Origin: Yponomeuta sedellus
Taxonomy: Eukaryota; Arthropoda; Insecta; Lepidoptera; Yponomeutidae
Reading direction: 5' to 3'
Assembly (NCBI GenBank): GCA_934045075.1
Contig: OW203724.1
Span: 10,031,473 to 10,095,472 of the forward strand
Length of the DNA: 64,000 nt
The position numbers were made by a program, and so were the translations under genes. The notes beneath the pieces were generated by a model that was given only the letters and a program-made list of their open reading frames with translations, ran no database searches and was not told the origin of the DNA. Positions 49,483-60,589 of this stretch are shown piece after piece (position 1 is the stretch's first letter; every line of letters starts with the position of its first letter).

Positions 49483-50274
49483 TTTTATTTTTAAAATACA
49501 GTCCTATAAATATCCCACTTATCCTTCAAAATCGGGCGATGGCGCAAAACTCTGACAGCTAGTTATCTGACGCATCGACAGTAAGCTTGAAAGTGATATT
49601 GAAACGCTCAAGCGTTTTTTTCTATGCAGTCACTTACCTATGGTAAGCGGTTGGCACTCCGAAAGATGGATCAAAGTCACGGTGTGTTATTGCTATCTAT
49701 CTTTGTTTATTGAAACGCAAAATGTCACCTATAGTTACTAAAGGTAGCTATTTTAACCTTTAGTTAAAGATCGATAGAATATTGAGACCGGCCGTTACGG
49801 CCGGTCTCAATATCCTAACCGGGAGTAGGCTCCACCGAACTGCGATCCCCAACCCGCATGCCCAGCGTGGGGATTATGGGCATTACCCCCTATGATAGCA
49901 CAACGTGGCGCTCTTTAGCGAGGAGGAGGATTCTGGAGGGCTATGTCCAGCAGTGGACTAGTATAGCCTGATGACGATGATGACGATTATACCTCTGCAC
50001 TTGCTACGTAGATACAATGGCCCAAGTTTTATTGGTAGATAGATAGATAGATAGAAACTTCTTTATTGCATGTAGGTACACCAGGAATTACATAGTTATT
50101 ATTAAGTACTGATCATCATCAACCCAATGTGATGAGACATAGACCACCTTAGCGAGAAGCCACAAGAGATATGGGTGACTTTCGTTATTCGTCACATTAT
50201 CATGTAGTATTAAAACACAATTCCTGAAAACACGTCAAAAACGCTCACTAAAGTAGTCTGTGGTGTACAAGGAA

Positions 50275-50835
50275 TAGTAGATTGTTAAACGAGGGTAGAA
50301 AGAATCAATTCCCGAGGTATTTAGACGCCTGAGCGCAGCGAGGGCGGCTATAGTCCGAGTAGGAATTGATTCTTTTACCCGTGTTGAACACTCTACTTTT
50401 CATTTCGAATATGAGGAAAATAAAAACTCATATACCGACTTTTAATATTAAAATCTTAGCATAAAAGATTACTACCTATTTTTTTTTAATTCCGTCACAT
50501 TATTACCTATTTTTTATGTCGACTTTTTAAATTTTAAATATGGAACTCACCGCGTAAGTAATTGTTAGGGCTTATTCCGCTCAAAGAAGTTTGCGCTAAC
50601 CTCACACTGGCTGTTTAGAAACTCACATGACCGCAGCATTTTTTTTTTTAAAGCCTTTTATTACATAAAACTCTTCACAGCTGACAGTAGTTCTATTTTT
50701 AAAGTTCATTCCGGCCCGTAGGTGGGAAGTAAATTGTGTGAGTTTTTCCCTCCCTATGAAGGGAAGCAGTATTTTCCACCCAATAATCAGATCAAAACAA
50801 CACTACTTTCCGGGTATAAGAAATGAAAAAGACTT
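50275..50835 (+). mobile_element. Dispersed element, copy 2 of a 0.55-kb pair
   Basis: It is near-identical over most of its length to 40605-41165, with small indels. It includes GCGCAGCGAGGGCGGCTATA and TCATTCCGGCCCGTAGGTGG. It is non-coding. Confidence 0.75.
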
Positions 50836-51239
50836 AACCCATCGAGGTTTTTTTTATCGATGCCATAATCACATAATTTAGTCATATAAACACCTTGTAA
50901 ACTTATGTTAGCAATTAAATGATGATGATGATGAAGGAAAACACTTATGGGAGTGTTTTAGTCGAATCGTGTTTTATAGGTAGGTAAATGAGTCCGTTGA
51001 TAATCTCGTAAATGGGAAGACTTTACCACGTCTATTTACTCGTATACCTACTGCGTTTATGGAGAATTCCGTGTTTTATAAATAACACCGTTAATATATC
51101 ATACCTACATGTCTATGCTAGTGACTGAAAAGCGATTCAATTCCCTTTCTACGTCAATTTCCTTTATATGTGGAATCAAGCCTGACAGGTGAAATAAGGT
51201 AGAAAATACATTACATAAATAATGAAACATTTTTTTTAT
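50836..51239. other. AT-rich stretch, nothing recognised
   Basis: A short ATGATGATGATGA run occurs at about 50920. No gene was seen. Confidence 0.3.
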
Positions 51240-51420
51240 GTAGCCTATTAACGTCGTACGTAAACTTCGCAAAGGCTTTCTCTCGGAGAGAGGTGTGGGC
51301 TTAAATACCACGCGTGCCCACCGCGTATTGGTGACTTCAAGCGCCGAGGTATGCGAACTCCTCAGAGACTCAGTTTTCCTCAAAACAAATTTATCAAACT
51401 TTAATCTGCACAGATCAGAA
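51240..51420 (-). repeat. Repeat family C, minus strand, diverged
   Basis: Inverted versions of the family body are visible: AGGCTTTCTCTCGGAGAGAG, ACGCGTGCCCACCGCGTATT and GCGCCGAGGTATGCGAAC. Confidence 0.6.
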
Positions 51421-52877
51421 ATTACTTTGCGGTTTACATGTTGCGGGGTCGGTTGGACGGGCACGTAGTGGTGTGTGGCCTCGCAAGTTACGAGGGAGCC
51501 TTCGGCCGGCCTTTTCATAGGAAAATATTTATTTAGAGCCTTTCCCTTAAGGCGCAGCCTTCCCAGTTACCTACCTGATACAGCAAAACGACTTTTGTAC
51601 AGCTCTAAACAGTTCTAGGTACTTAATTGACAAAAGACTCGAGCGCAAAATTTTTTTAATGATTTCCATTAAAAAAATGTTGACATTTCCGAAGTAGGCT
51701 AAATAAACAATTTTTTTGTTTAGTATTTTCTAAGGTTAACACGAGTACTAGACATAATTTAAACTGTTTTTATACGTTTTTTTAAATTAATTTAATTAAA
51801 ACGAAATTTTTTTGTTTCAATTCCCTACTACTTTAATATTCTGTTCTCTGATTTTTGTATGTGAAAAGCAATTCATATTTACAAGTTGGATGGATGTGAA
51901 TGCCGTGATGGGAGAAAGCCTGTACCAGCAGAAGGCAGGAGTGGGCTGGCGATGATGTGATGATTAAATCGACTGGAATTGAACAGTTCTTAAGTGAAAC
52001 GTCCAAGTAATATTAGATTTACTATATAAATTTTGTATACTTGACTTTGTATATTTAGGCCCTGGAGTGTTAAAGTAGCACAAATAATAATAGTACTAGG
52101 TAAGTAATCATCGGTCCACTCTAGCTAAAATGAAATGAAGAACAACACGAATATAACTAATATAATCTAACTTTGTGACCGCGAAACGTGTAAAGCAAAA
52201 AAAACCCTCAAAATAAATACTTACCTATGAGAAAATTATTACTTAGGTATATAATAATCTATTGATAATTCTTAACTACACTTAGATGAATCGGAAGCGA
52301 GATTATGATACGACACGACTGTAGGTATAATAGCGCAAAATCGCCGGAATCAGCCTCGTAATTTTATTTTTATCTACACAAATAAGCATGTGACATCAGT
52401 CTTTCTCTCTTCTTTAAATGGAGCTATCTGCTATTAATGGTCGGCTCTCGCCCGTTGCTAGTTTTCGAAATTCGAAATTTACGAAGACTCACTGTTCGCG
52501 TTCTACTCTTGTCTCTGTACAGTTATCAGGAAGACGTGACTAGGCCTTAACAGCGCATACACAGGTGTGAACTGCGAACTCACGGACGGAGGATCTCTTA
52601 ATTACATCCTATACTATGCACACAAACTCACACCTGACCGTAGGTACACTCCCTCACTCTACCACGCTGATTGTTATTTGATAACATCTCGGTGGCAGCC
52701 TTGATCGTGTTTTGTTTTCATCGAGAGAGGGCAAATCGTCCTGTGTAAACGAAGTTCTGAGCGACTTTTAGCTCCATTTGGCTAGAAATAGTCGTAGCCA
52801 AAAATAGGATAATTTTAATTTATATTGGGCCAAGAACAAGTCGGAAATCACGAATTTTTAATACAAGGTTACGTACC
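51421..52877. other. AT-rich stretch, nothing recognised
   Basis: No coding signal, repeat boundaries or splice-linked frames were found. Confidence 0.3.
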
Positions 52878-53830
52878 GGGTCATTCTTTGGGTCTCATTT
52901 TTCAAGCGGCATCGCTTAAAAATAATGGAATTTGAAAACCCAGCCAGCCACTTTTTTTTTCAGGCATACCTATAATCATCTTTTAATTGGGTAATTCATC
53001 ATTTTTAAATTACTTTTACATTTACTATAGTTAAAAAATTAAAACACCCCCATTCTTTGATTTGCGTGGAGCGTCCTAAACCCAGATCCAGTCACTTAGT
53101 AAATAATATATTTTAAACTAAGAGCTACAGGCTTACCAAAAAAAAAAAACACTAAGTCCTAAGAAGTTAAAGATGCCTTAAAAAAATATTCTATAGTTCT
53201 AAAATAATAAAATACACTAAAAAAAATAAAATATAACTGTCCCGAGGTAGCCACTGATTTGCGTGGATCATTGTAAATTCGCAAGAGTACATCAATAACG
53301 AGACGGACCATGTTGCGTCATTTGAATGCGAGTTACTACTATCGTGCTCCGACGGCCGGGCAGAGTGCTTGTGTGACGATGCGTCGAGTTTCCGAAATAT
53401 AAAGGTAAGAATCTAGTTGCGTGGGCATGGTTTCTCAAAACTTTGATTTGCGTGGTACTATTTTCTCCGGTAACTGTGAATTTATTTATTGAATAATATA
53501 TTGTAGCGAACAAATACTAGGTAAAGAAACTTATGTACAGAACACAGTTAATTTGCTCAAAAGTTATTTTAAGGTTTTAACATAAAAGGGTTTATTTTGA
53601 TTTTCGTGGTCGTGATTTGCGTGGTTTACGTGGTAGTTTTGACCCACGAAAATCGATTTTTAACCATGCAAATGAAATAAGTTTGAGTTTTTTATGATAA
53701 TATTTTTTTATGTCACAGTTTATGGGTTTCTGATTTTACAAATACCTTACAATTATTAAATAGCATTCGATTTTCTATCTATACCTTTAAGTATATTAAA
53801 CTTCAATGGAATTTACATTTCAGACTAAAA

Positions 53831-53917
53831 ATGCCGTTAACAAGGGAAGAAAAATTAGAAAGAAAGAAGTTGTCCGAAAGAAGACGAAGAGAGAGGCTTA
53901 AAAATAATGAAGAGTGA
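53831..53917 (+). pseudogene. Basic N-terminal fragment of an element-encoded protein
   Basis: A 28-codon frame MPLTREEKLERKKLSERRRR then ERLKNNEE follows an acceptor-like TTTCAG and ends at TGA. Similar Lys/Arg/Glu-rich starts are common in insect transposon proteins. The remainder is deleted, and the family cannot be assigned. Confidence 0.35.
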
Positions 53918-54033
53918 TTCTAGTAAACTGATTCTAGTAAAAAACAATTTGTTTTAGTTACTTCTTTACCAATTATTTTATCTGATAAAATTATAAGTAA
54001 TAATAACTTCTTTTCAATATGAAATAACAATAA

Positions 54034-54081
54034 ACAACTCGATTGAGAAAGTTTTAAATTTAACTTTCTCAATCGAGTTGT
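54034..54081. repeat. Hairpin with 20-bp perfect stem
   Basis: Arms ACAACTCGATTGAGAAAGTT and AACTTTCTCAATCGAGTTGT flank an eight-base AT loop. Part of the stem is repeated directly at about 54083. It lies inside the element at 52878-54306. Confidence 0.85.
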
Positions 54082-54306
54082 ATTGAGAAAGTTAAATTTA
54101 ATAGTTCAATATCATTTTCGTGGGGAGTTTTGTGATTTGCGTGGCCTCCAATTTTTTAACCTCGATTATCTCTGTAAGTATATCGCTCTCCAAGCTGCCT
54201 CTTCCTTTAAAAATATTATTTATACGTATAATTTAAGATACAGATGTCAATTAAAAAAAAATATTAAGTTTGAAAATTGCCACGCAAATCACCAAAGAAC
54301 ACCTTG

Positions 54307-55624
54307 ATCGAAGAAGCACCCTACCATCATCGTCACCCATTATGTTTATGTCCTGTTTTTACTTACAAAACAAAAATAATTCATTCAGCACAACTATTAA
54401 ATTGTTTTATCATTAAACTTAACACTTAGACGTTTTTAGTCACTTGCTCCATCACAACGTACCTACTACTTATACAAGGTGTCCCAAAAATAGTGTCAAA
54501 CGGTAATCTAGAAATAGATCTCCCCTGGACGAATCACCCCCATGTTCCGCGATTTTTTGTAGTTTTCAAACTAATTCATGGCTCTGTAAGTCAAAGTGAC
54601 CAAAAAAATCGCGCAACATACATGGGGTTGATTCGGGTACTGTATCTCTGGACACCCGCTTGAATTTGTTTGGGACACCGACAATTTCTCCTAAAAGGGG
54701 ACTTTCTACGTATCAATACGGATCAGATTTTACTATGAGAACGTCAAAATAGACGATAGAATAGCTATATAAAATAGGTGCATCGGCATCGGCTTTATTC
54801 CAGTACCGGTTTATGTATCCACAGATCTAGCCTTTTATATTCTAACACTCTACCTACTAGAACTAAATTATTCAGTAATAAAGTAATAATAATAAATAAA
54901 TGAATGTAGGTACCTATTTAATCACTAACGAGCCACTAAAAGTACTGGAGGAGCCTTCAATAAAAGTTTATAGCCTCAGATTATAACATACATTACTTAA
55001 ACTCATGATGAGGTAGGCAGAGACTAACAAGAAACATCCTTGCCTACTAAGCATCGCAGTATAATATTACAATAGTAGATATATCTCGCGCAAATTAAAC
55101 AGGCATGTCTCGATAAGAAGTAGGTAAGTTGCAGGGATCATACCATTGGATTGCGGTGGTAACTAGGCTACCAATAGTATCAATGAAGCAACCATCACCG
55201 TACTAATACGGCTCTATTGAACAACATACATACATAACCTCACGCCTGTATCCCAGAGGGGTAGGCAGAGACCAGGGACTGCCACTTGCCACAATCCTGA
55301 CAGGTCACCTTCGATTCAACAACGTTCATAAGTCGTTGCATGCACGCACGCCGGTTCCGGGTACTGTTTATCTTCCCCTTTGCTAACACATCCCCTATTT
55401 GGTCGATGTATTTCCGCCTGGAACAACAATCCGTTTTAAAGACTTGTCACGTTAGGCCACCGCTCGCCAGGAGCCCGATAAATAAATATCTTTCGTTTCA
55501 TAAACGTTAATTAGTCATAGCATAGCATGCTCGTACGCCGGTTTCAGGTAAGTATTTGTAATCTTCCCCTTTGATAGATAGATAAATTATTTATTACTAA
55601 GTATAATGGGTGGAAGCACTCGAG
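54307..55624. other. Unassigned stretch
   Basis: Positions 54480-54690 form an inverted-looking segment around ACATGGGGTTGATTCGGG and ACGAATCACCCCCATGTTC, probably a MITE. Positions 55245-55310 repeat, inverted, the segment seen at 2930 and 10590. No gene was seen. Confidence 0.35.
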
Positions 55625-55870
55625 GCCTAGACGAACCGAGTGATTGAAATCAACCACTTAAGTTAAGCAACAACAGGTGCGGTCAGGTGCAGGATGGGTG
55701 ACCGTCCCGTGACTACCGCTAGTGGCATTTTTCCGAGCGCTTTCGTGCTTCGCAAGGCACGCTAAGCCGTTGGTGCCGGCTGTCATGCAATGGCAGTCGT
55801 TAAGCCATGTCAGAGGCCTTATGGGCGGCTTGATAACTTCTGACAGTAAGGCCCGCCACTGTCTTATAAT
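55625..55870 (-). repeat. Dispersed repeat family A, truncated by an insertion
   Basis: It runs from GTGATTGAAATCAACCACTT through TTAAGCAACAACAGGTGCGG to GACAGTAAGGCCCGCCACTG. After CTTATAATCC it is interrupted by an oligo-T run where other copies continue with CTCCACCAACCCGG. Confidence 0.75.
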
Positions 55871-56700
55871 CCTTTTTTTTTTTTCACCCAGGAGAAACCC
55901 CAATTATGGGTACCACCGGCTCGGGGGAGCACAGTGGTTATGTCGGACTCCCCGCCCTGAAAAGGGCGGTATACCGACTAAAACTCCTGGGGTGTTCCTC
56001 CGCACCGCAAAGGACGGGGCCACGGGGACGCTTACGCACACTTCCGCGACCCCGTCTGCGGGCGCCCTTTCGGGCACTCCTTCGGCGGCGCCCCTGCCCC
56101 ATTGCATCGGACCGAACGACGGGGCGAGGGAACGCCGCATCTCTTCGTTGGAGCGCATAGTGGCCAAGTGCGAACCCCTTGGCCACCACACGCCCCAACG
56201 CGCCGCCCCCTCCACCCCATTGTTGTGTGGTCCAATGGGATTAGAGGAGGGCGGCGCACCTCCTCGTTGGGGCGCATGGGGGCCAATGTCCTGTTGGCCC
56301 CCACACGCCCCACACGCGAGGCCCGTCACGTCGCCCACAAGCACTTTTCTGAAAGCAGAGAAGGCGGTGAGCGACCGCGCGGGCCCCCTCCGTGCCAGAA
56401 GGCACCCTCGGAACACGCAAGGGCGCCTTCCGGCCCGCCGTGATGGAGGCGGAGGGTCCCCCGACCCTCCGCGTCCCGGCGGCCACTCTGGCCCGACTGG
56501 TACGAGGCGCGCACGTTTCCGCGCAGCGGCGCCCCCCCCAGTCGGTCCTTCATTCGGTTGGTCGCCTGGGTCCCGCTCCACAAAGTGAAACAGGGAAACA
56601 GGGCCCACGCGACCCCTCCCGCCAGATTTTTCGCCGCTGGCCAGCAAGATCCCATAAAGAGAAGTTACTGACCAGCGCCCAGGGCGTCGATTCTCTTAAA
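55871..56700 (-). mobile_element. GC-rich retroelement fragment with poly(A) on the minus strand
   Basis: It starts with a T run at 55873-55884, which is a poly(A) tail when read on the minus strand, exactly where it interrupts repeat A. The body is strongly GC-rich and contains two diverged direct units (about 56098-56200 and 56217-56310). Each ends in a hairpin (GTGGCCAAG..CTTGGCCAC; TGGGGGCCAA..TTGGCCCCCA). A 247-codon minus-strand open frame (56647-55904) has low-complexity Gly/Pro/Arg composition and no domain I recognise. I read it as the 3' part of a non-LTR element. Confidence 0.5.
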
Positions 56701-58329
56701 TGACAAACAATGTTCGAGCAATGGCATGACAAGAGTAATGCCAACGCATGATATTACAACAACCGTATTCCACTACCTTTTTCATGCATTACTCTGGCTC
56801 TGTCGCTGTATGAACCTTGTCATGCTCTTGTCATACTCATGCAGTTTCATTGTGCTACTCGGTCGGTCAACCGGTATTGCCACTTTGTGAACTGGAAATT
56901 CTACCTTAATATTCGCAGCACAAAAACGTTGCTTGTAAGGATTGTATCTGCAATAAATTACTTATATTTCAGTTTTTTATAACTTCGCAATCTTTAGAGG
57001 GTTTTAATCACAACAAAGCTATAAAAATTGTATTTATTTGTTAGAAATGGCTGTTTGTGAAGTTATCCAAATCCAAGCGTAAAAAACAAGCAAACTAATC
57101 TGTACAGTATCACTTGACCATCAATTGTTAAGTATGTTGCCAGATTGTAAATTTTAATACAAAAACCGTACTATTTGGCTTTCGCCAGTAACTTTTTTGT
57201 GCGACCGCCCTCACTGTAGCTTTAGGTACAAACTACTCCATTTTCGAATATTTTTAGACAAAAAAATGGTTTGTTTCCGAAAGTATCTAACGCAACGTTT
57301 CAAGCAAGACTTTTTCATTAATATCAATATCTAACATACGACATACAGTAAGCATAGCATAAGTCGTGTTTAAATCTAAATAAATAAAATAAAGTATTTT
57401 TAACCGACTTCAAAAAAGGAGGAGGTTATCAGTTCGATGCATATATTCCTTTTTTTTTACTATTTTTTCGCATATCCTCGTCAAATATTAACCGATTTGG
57501 ATAAATTTTATTTTGTTCGACTGGGTATATCATCCCATTAGTTTCATTTTAATTTGGTGAAGATCTAATGAAGACTTTCAGATATGAAGAAAAGGCGTAA
57601 TGAGGCCCATCCATTAGTAATAATGCTTATTATGTTTCAGAAAATATAGCGTAAAATTTGTCCCAGGGTAATCTGGTAATGTTCTAATGAAGACTCTGAG
57701 ATGGAAATTGAGAACTTCAAATTTTAAGGCAATAAAATTAAGTTATGTTTTGATGTAAGAAACACTTTGTTCATCAAATACTTTCATTCAGTATTCATTG
57801 ACATTCTCTGTGTCTGTTCGACATTGTTACGACGTTGAACCTAGAAATCCGGAATTTAAGTTGAAATATGTAGTTTCCTAGGGTAGCAAACCCAAGAAAA
57901 ATCAAGAGCCAGATGTAGAATAGACCAATAACACCTATAAGTGTAAGGTACCGTTGCACTTATTAAACCAGAATATAAGTCAAAATACACAATTTACTGT
58001 CGTGGTTATTATTCCCTTAGTAAAAAATATACTACATGCAATAGTTATTACAGCCACATTGTCTGTTTAAAAAAAATTTAATATTAAAAGCATTAAAAAG
58101 TTAAAATTACTTTGCTGAATTCCGCCAAAAATCCCACAAGCACCATGCGGTTAGCTAATGCACCGCCCTCCCTCCCACTTTCAAGAAAAAGTGGGAAAAA
58201 AGTGGGAAGACACTATTATGGATTTCCGCAAAGTAACGCCTGATTCTATACAAAATATTAAAATAAAATCCGACTTCTGTACAAAATACGCAGCAGAGTC
58301 TACCTACTCTCCTTATTTTTTAATCCTAT
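56701..58329. other. Unassigned stretch with one known-style repeat fragment
   Basis: Positions 57405-57500 begin AACCGACTTCAAAAAAGGAG GAGG, a widespread insect repeat tail. Positions 56720-56840 contain inverted blocks around AGCAATGGCATGACAAGAG. No gene was seen. Confidence 0.35.
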
Positions 58330-58395
58330 TCATCTTAAGGCTGTCTGGAAGAGATAGCTCTCAGCGATAAGACGGCCAATTCCACCCTGTGTAAA
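58330..58395 (+). repeat. Non-LTR 3'-end fragment
   Basis: TCTGGAAGAGATAGCTCTCA followed by GCGATAAGACGGCC is a common lepidopteran non-LTR 3' terminal motif. A related one is at about 60800-60845. Confidence 0.45.
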
Positions 58396-59560
58396 TTAGA
58401 TATTTCAGCATTTCATGTAGGTTCAAAATGTATGGTGTGTACGGTCCTAAAGTAACCGGAATATACTACATAGGCTTTACAAGATAACGAGTAAGTCTAC
58501 AAACTAGTAACTAGTCTATAATATAGTCTACAAACGTAAAAAAAGGAAGATTTCGTACTAATTCTATTGAAATTTAAATAAACTTTTAAGATTTGTAATA
58601 AGGAGGCGCAAGTAGTTCTACGGAATCCTATGATGCGCGTGGCCCGACACGCACTTGACCGAAGTTTGGGCGAAATATTTGATTAAATATATTTGATCTT
58701 ACCAAATATGAACTGAAACATAAATTAACAGCATACTTAAACACTCTTTCTTATGATCGAACATTTTTGAAATTGATGTGATAATAGCTTATTTTACTTC
58801 TCACCTTCCGTTAGACTTCCTAGTACAAACTTTTAACACACATCACTGCCATAATGCACAAATATACACTCATCCTACCTTTTCACACACCCTCTGCTCA
58901 GTGGTTGAAACCCGAATCCAAGACTCCGGTCGTAGGGCTGAGCAGACACACACATGCACACACAGTTATATACACGTACATTTTATTATATAAGTTTTGC
59001 AAACATCTGTCATTTTTTATACTAACTTTTGTATACTTAACACCTTATGCTGATGATGCGTCGAATATAATACCGTTCTTTTGTAGATCGGGAGGCCTGG
59101 AAACCTAAGATACAAATCTTTTGATCTAGTTTAGGCTCCAGTCTTTCCACAAATAGTGCATTCTGTTGTATTGTATTATTTATCCAATGTTATTTTGAAT
59201 ACGAATGTAATTTGTGGACAGAAAAATAAACTATTATCTTAGCTTATTTACAATCGAGCTACAATAATTCCAACTCCGAAGTAAGTAATATTAATTATTT
59301 CATTTATATAAAATATCGTATCGTATAACTTTTAACTCCAAACCGTATACCTTTTCAAGCATACCGGCGTACTAAATGGTAAGCACAGACTGGCAACACT
59401 ATTAGTTTGACAAATTTAGTCTGTGTGAAGTAGACTTATCGTAATTCGTACCTACGACGATTTCTAATTTGTGACATACGTCGGTTAAAATAAAGTTTCA
59501 GTTATTAAACTCTTCTTCAAACCTCTCATTAGTGTACAAAGTGAAAATGAAGTGTTTGTG
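58396..59560. other. Unassigned stretch
   Basis: A repeat fragment at 58605-58670 (GGAGGCGCAAGTAGTTCTAC, TGCGCGTGGCCCGACACGCA) matches a common insect repeat. Short CA-rich tracts occur at about 58945. No gene was seen. Confidence 0.35.
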
Positions 59561-59566
59561 TATTAA

Positions 59567-59974
59567 TTGAGCATCGAAATCGGCATGAAACGTAAGGAAC
59601 GAAGCCAATACCGAACGAATGAAAGTCGTGTCATCGAGACTTCTTTGTATGCAGGCTTTGGTGAGTGTAAAAGAAACATTGATGTGGTCCTTATCCTTAT
59701 AACACCCCGTTGGATTCCAGCATGGTACTGGAAAATTTGTATCACTATTTATCTCTGTAAATTACTGGTGTGCAATAAAGAATTTTCTATATATCTATGT
59801 AATAATCATAGCCACTGTTTCTTTGCTGTGGACATCAATCATCCAGCCCGTTCTCGTTCACTGCGAGGCATAGGTCCTCCGCCATCCTCATCCAGCCACT
59901 GCAAACAATATGAATGTAGACAAAGGGTACTAGTACCACAATGTAGTAATTTTCGTGCTTATTTACGAAGCTAA
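59567..59974 (+). other. Unassigned 135-codon open frame
   Basis: The first 25 codons after MKRKERSQYRTNESRVIE end at a good donor-like GGTGAGTG (59663). The rest of the frame overlaps a repeat containing CCAGCCCGTTCTCGTTCACT. It may be a small first exon of something outside view, or chance. No domain is recognised. Confidence 0.2.
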
Positions 59975-59993
59975 ATATCACAATCCTATGTGG

Positions 59994-60045
59994 TAACAGT
60001 TAATATTGATGTGATGTATATACATCACATCAATATTAACTGTTA
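59994..60045. repeat. Perfect 52-bp palindrome
   Basis: TAACAGTTAATATTGATGTG leads to the centre GATGTATATACATC and mirrors exactly to CACATCAATATTAACTGTTA. There is no spacer and no mismatch. Confidence 0.95.
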
Positions 60046-60133
60046 GAACTCATATAAGTTCCAGGTGTGATCACTTCATTGGATAAACATTGGATAAAGA
60101 AATCCTTCTTTAAAATGTGTGTATTATACTCAC

Positions 60134-60256
60134 AAATATAACTTCTTTCAGAGAACCGTCTTCATCTTCAGCATGGCAGGGGTCTCCACTGATTGGGTCA
60201 TTGACTTCCACTCCCAATGGAAGGCTCACGCTTGTGGAGGCAAAGAGCCAAGATTG
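60134..60256 (-). CDS. Candidate exon of unknown gene, possibly the HARBI1-like one
   Basis: A 41-codon frame lies between TTTCGTAG and a strong donor TTT|GTGAGT. It reads QSWLFASTSVSLPLGVEVND then PISGDPCHAEDEDGSLKEVI F. Acidic C-terminal exons of this kind occur in HARBI1-like proteins, and the exons at 61999-63070 are on the same strand upstream, but I cannot show they belong together. Confidence 0.3.
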
Positions 60257-60480
60257 CTACGAAACAATCTGCATTTATAAACAAAATTTGTTTATATAAA
60301 TACATGCTTACCTGTCTGGGATCCAGAAGTGAGTATTATGTTATGTTGAGGCCATGTATGTGTCTAAAGGCTGGTTCCTGAATTGAGAAATACACTCAGT
60401 AAATACTTTGCTGAGAAATTCTTAGAGACAGCACTACAGTTGAGTTTTAACTTAGCGAAATTCTCAATTCTATAAATACA

Positions 60481-60550
60481 TAGCGAGCCCCAATGGGAAT
60501 CGAACTGATGACCTCTGTTTTCATAGTTAGCCACTGGGACATCGACAATA
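60481..60550 (-). repeat. tRNA-like sequence, minus strand
   Basis: On the plus strand it reads GGGAATCGAACTGATGACC and TAGCCACTGGGACATCG, that is, inverted box B and box A-like parts. It is likely a retroposon head. The cloverleaf is poor. Confidence 0.35.
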
Positions 60551-60589
60551 TATAGAAGCTATGTAGTTATTTATTAGGTATTTATGTTA

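Larger units (their letters stand above)
48598..49794. mobile_element. PIF/Harbinger-like element with two ORF remnants
   Basis: The start CGGCCGGTCTCAATA and end TATTGAGACCGGCCG are inverted repeats. Flanking trinucleotides are CTA and TTA, close to the TWA target of PIF/Harbinger. Length is 1197 bp. It encodes a Myb/SANT-like fragment on plus and an acidic ORF on minus, in convergent order. A second copy of the terminal sequence (CGGCCGGTCTCAATATCC) directly follows at 49798. Confidence 0.75.
48525..49985 (-). repeat. Dispersed repeat family E, split by a DNA element
   Basis: The left part (CTGTGTGGTGTCGGCCTAGA to GTCGTAAAAGGCGACTA) and right part (ACCGGGAGTAGGCTCCACCG to ACTAGTATAGCCTGATGACG) together match the reverse complement of the copy at 1545. 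The interruption is at 48598-49804. Confidence 0.78.
52878..54306. mobile_element. Putative DNA element with reiterated GATTTGCGTGG motif
   Basis: GATTTGCGTGG occurs at about 53058, 53253, 53441, 53609 and 54131. It occurs inverted as CCACGCAAATC at 54289, with cognate ATTTTCGTGG variants at 53597, 53644 (inverted) and 54115. The likely ends GGGTCATTCTTTGG and CCAAAGAACACC are partly inverted. An ATG at 53831 opens MPLTREEKLERKKLSERRRR, then ERLKNNEE and a stop, which looks like the basic start of an element-encoded protein. Termini are approximate. Confidence 0.55.

Noticed and set aside
55722..56588. 288-codon plus-strand frame and the 247-codon minus-strand frame over the GC-rich block.
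   Set aside because: High GC lowers stop frequency, so long frames appear in every phase. The first 150 bases of the plus frame are repeat A.
58930..58980. CA-rich tract as a functional microsatellite.
   Set aside because: It is short and imperfect, with no structural context.
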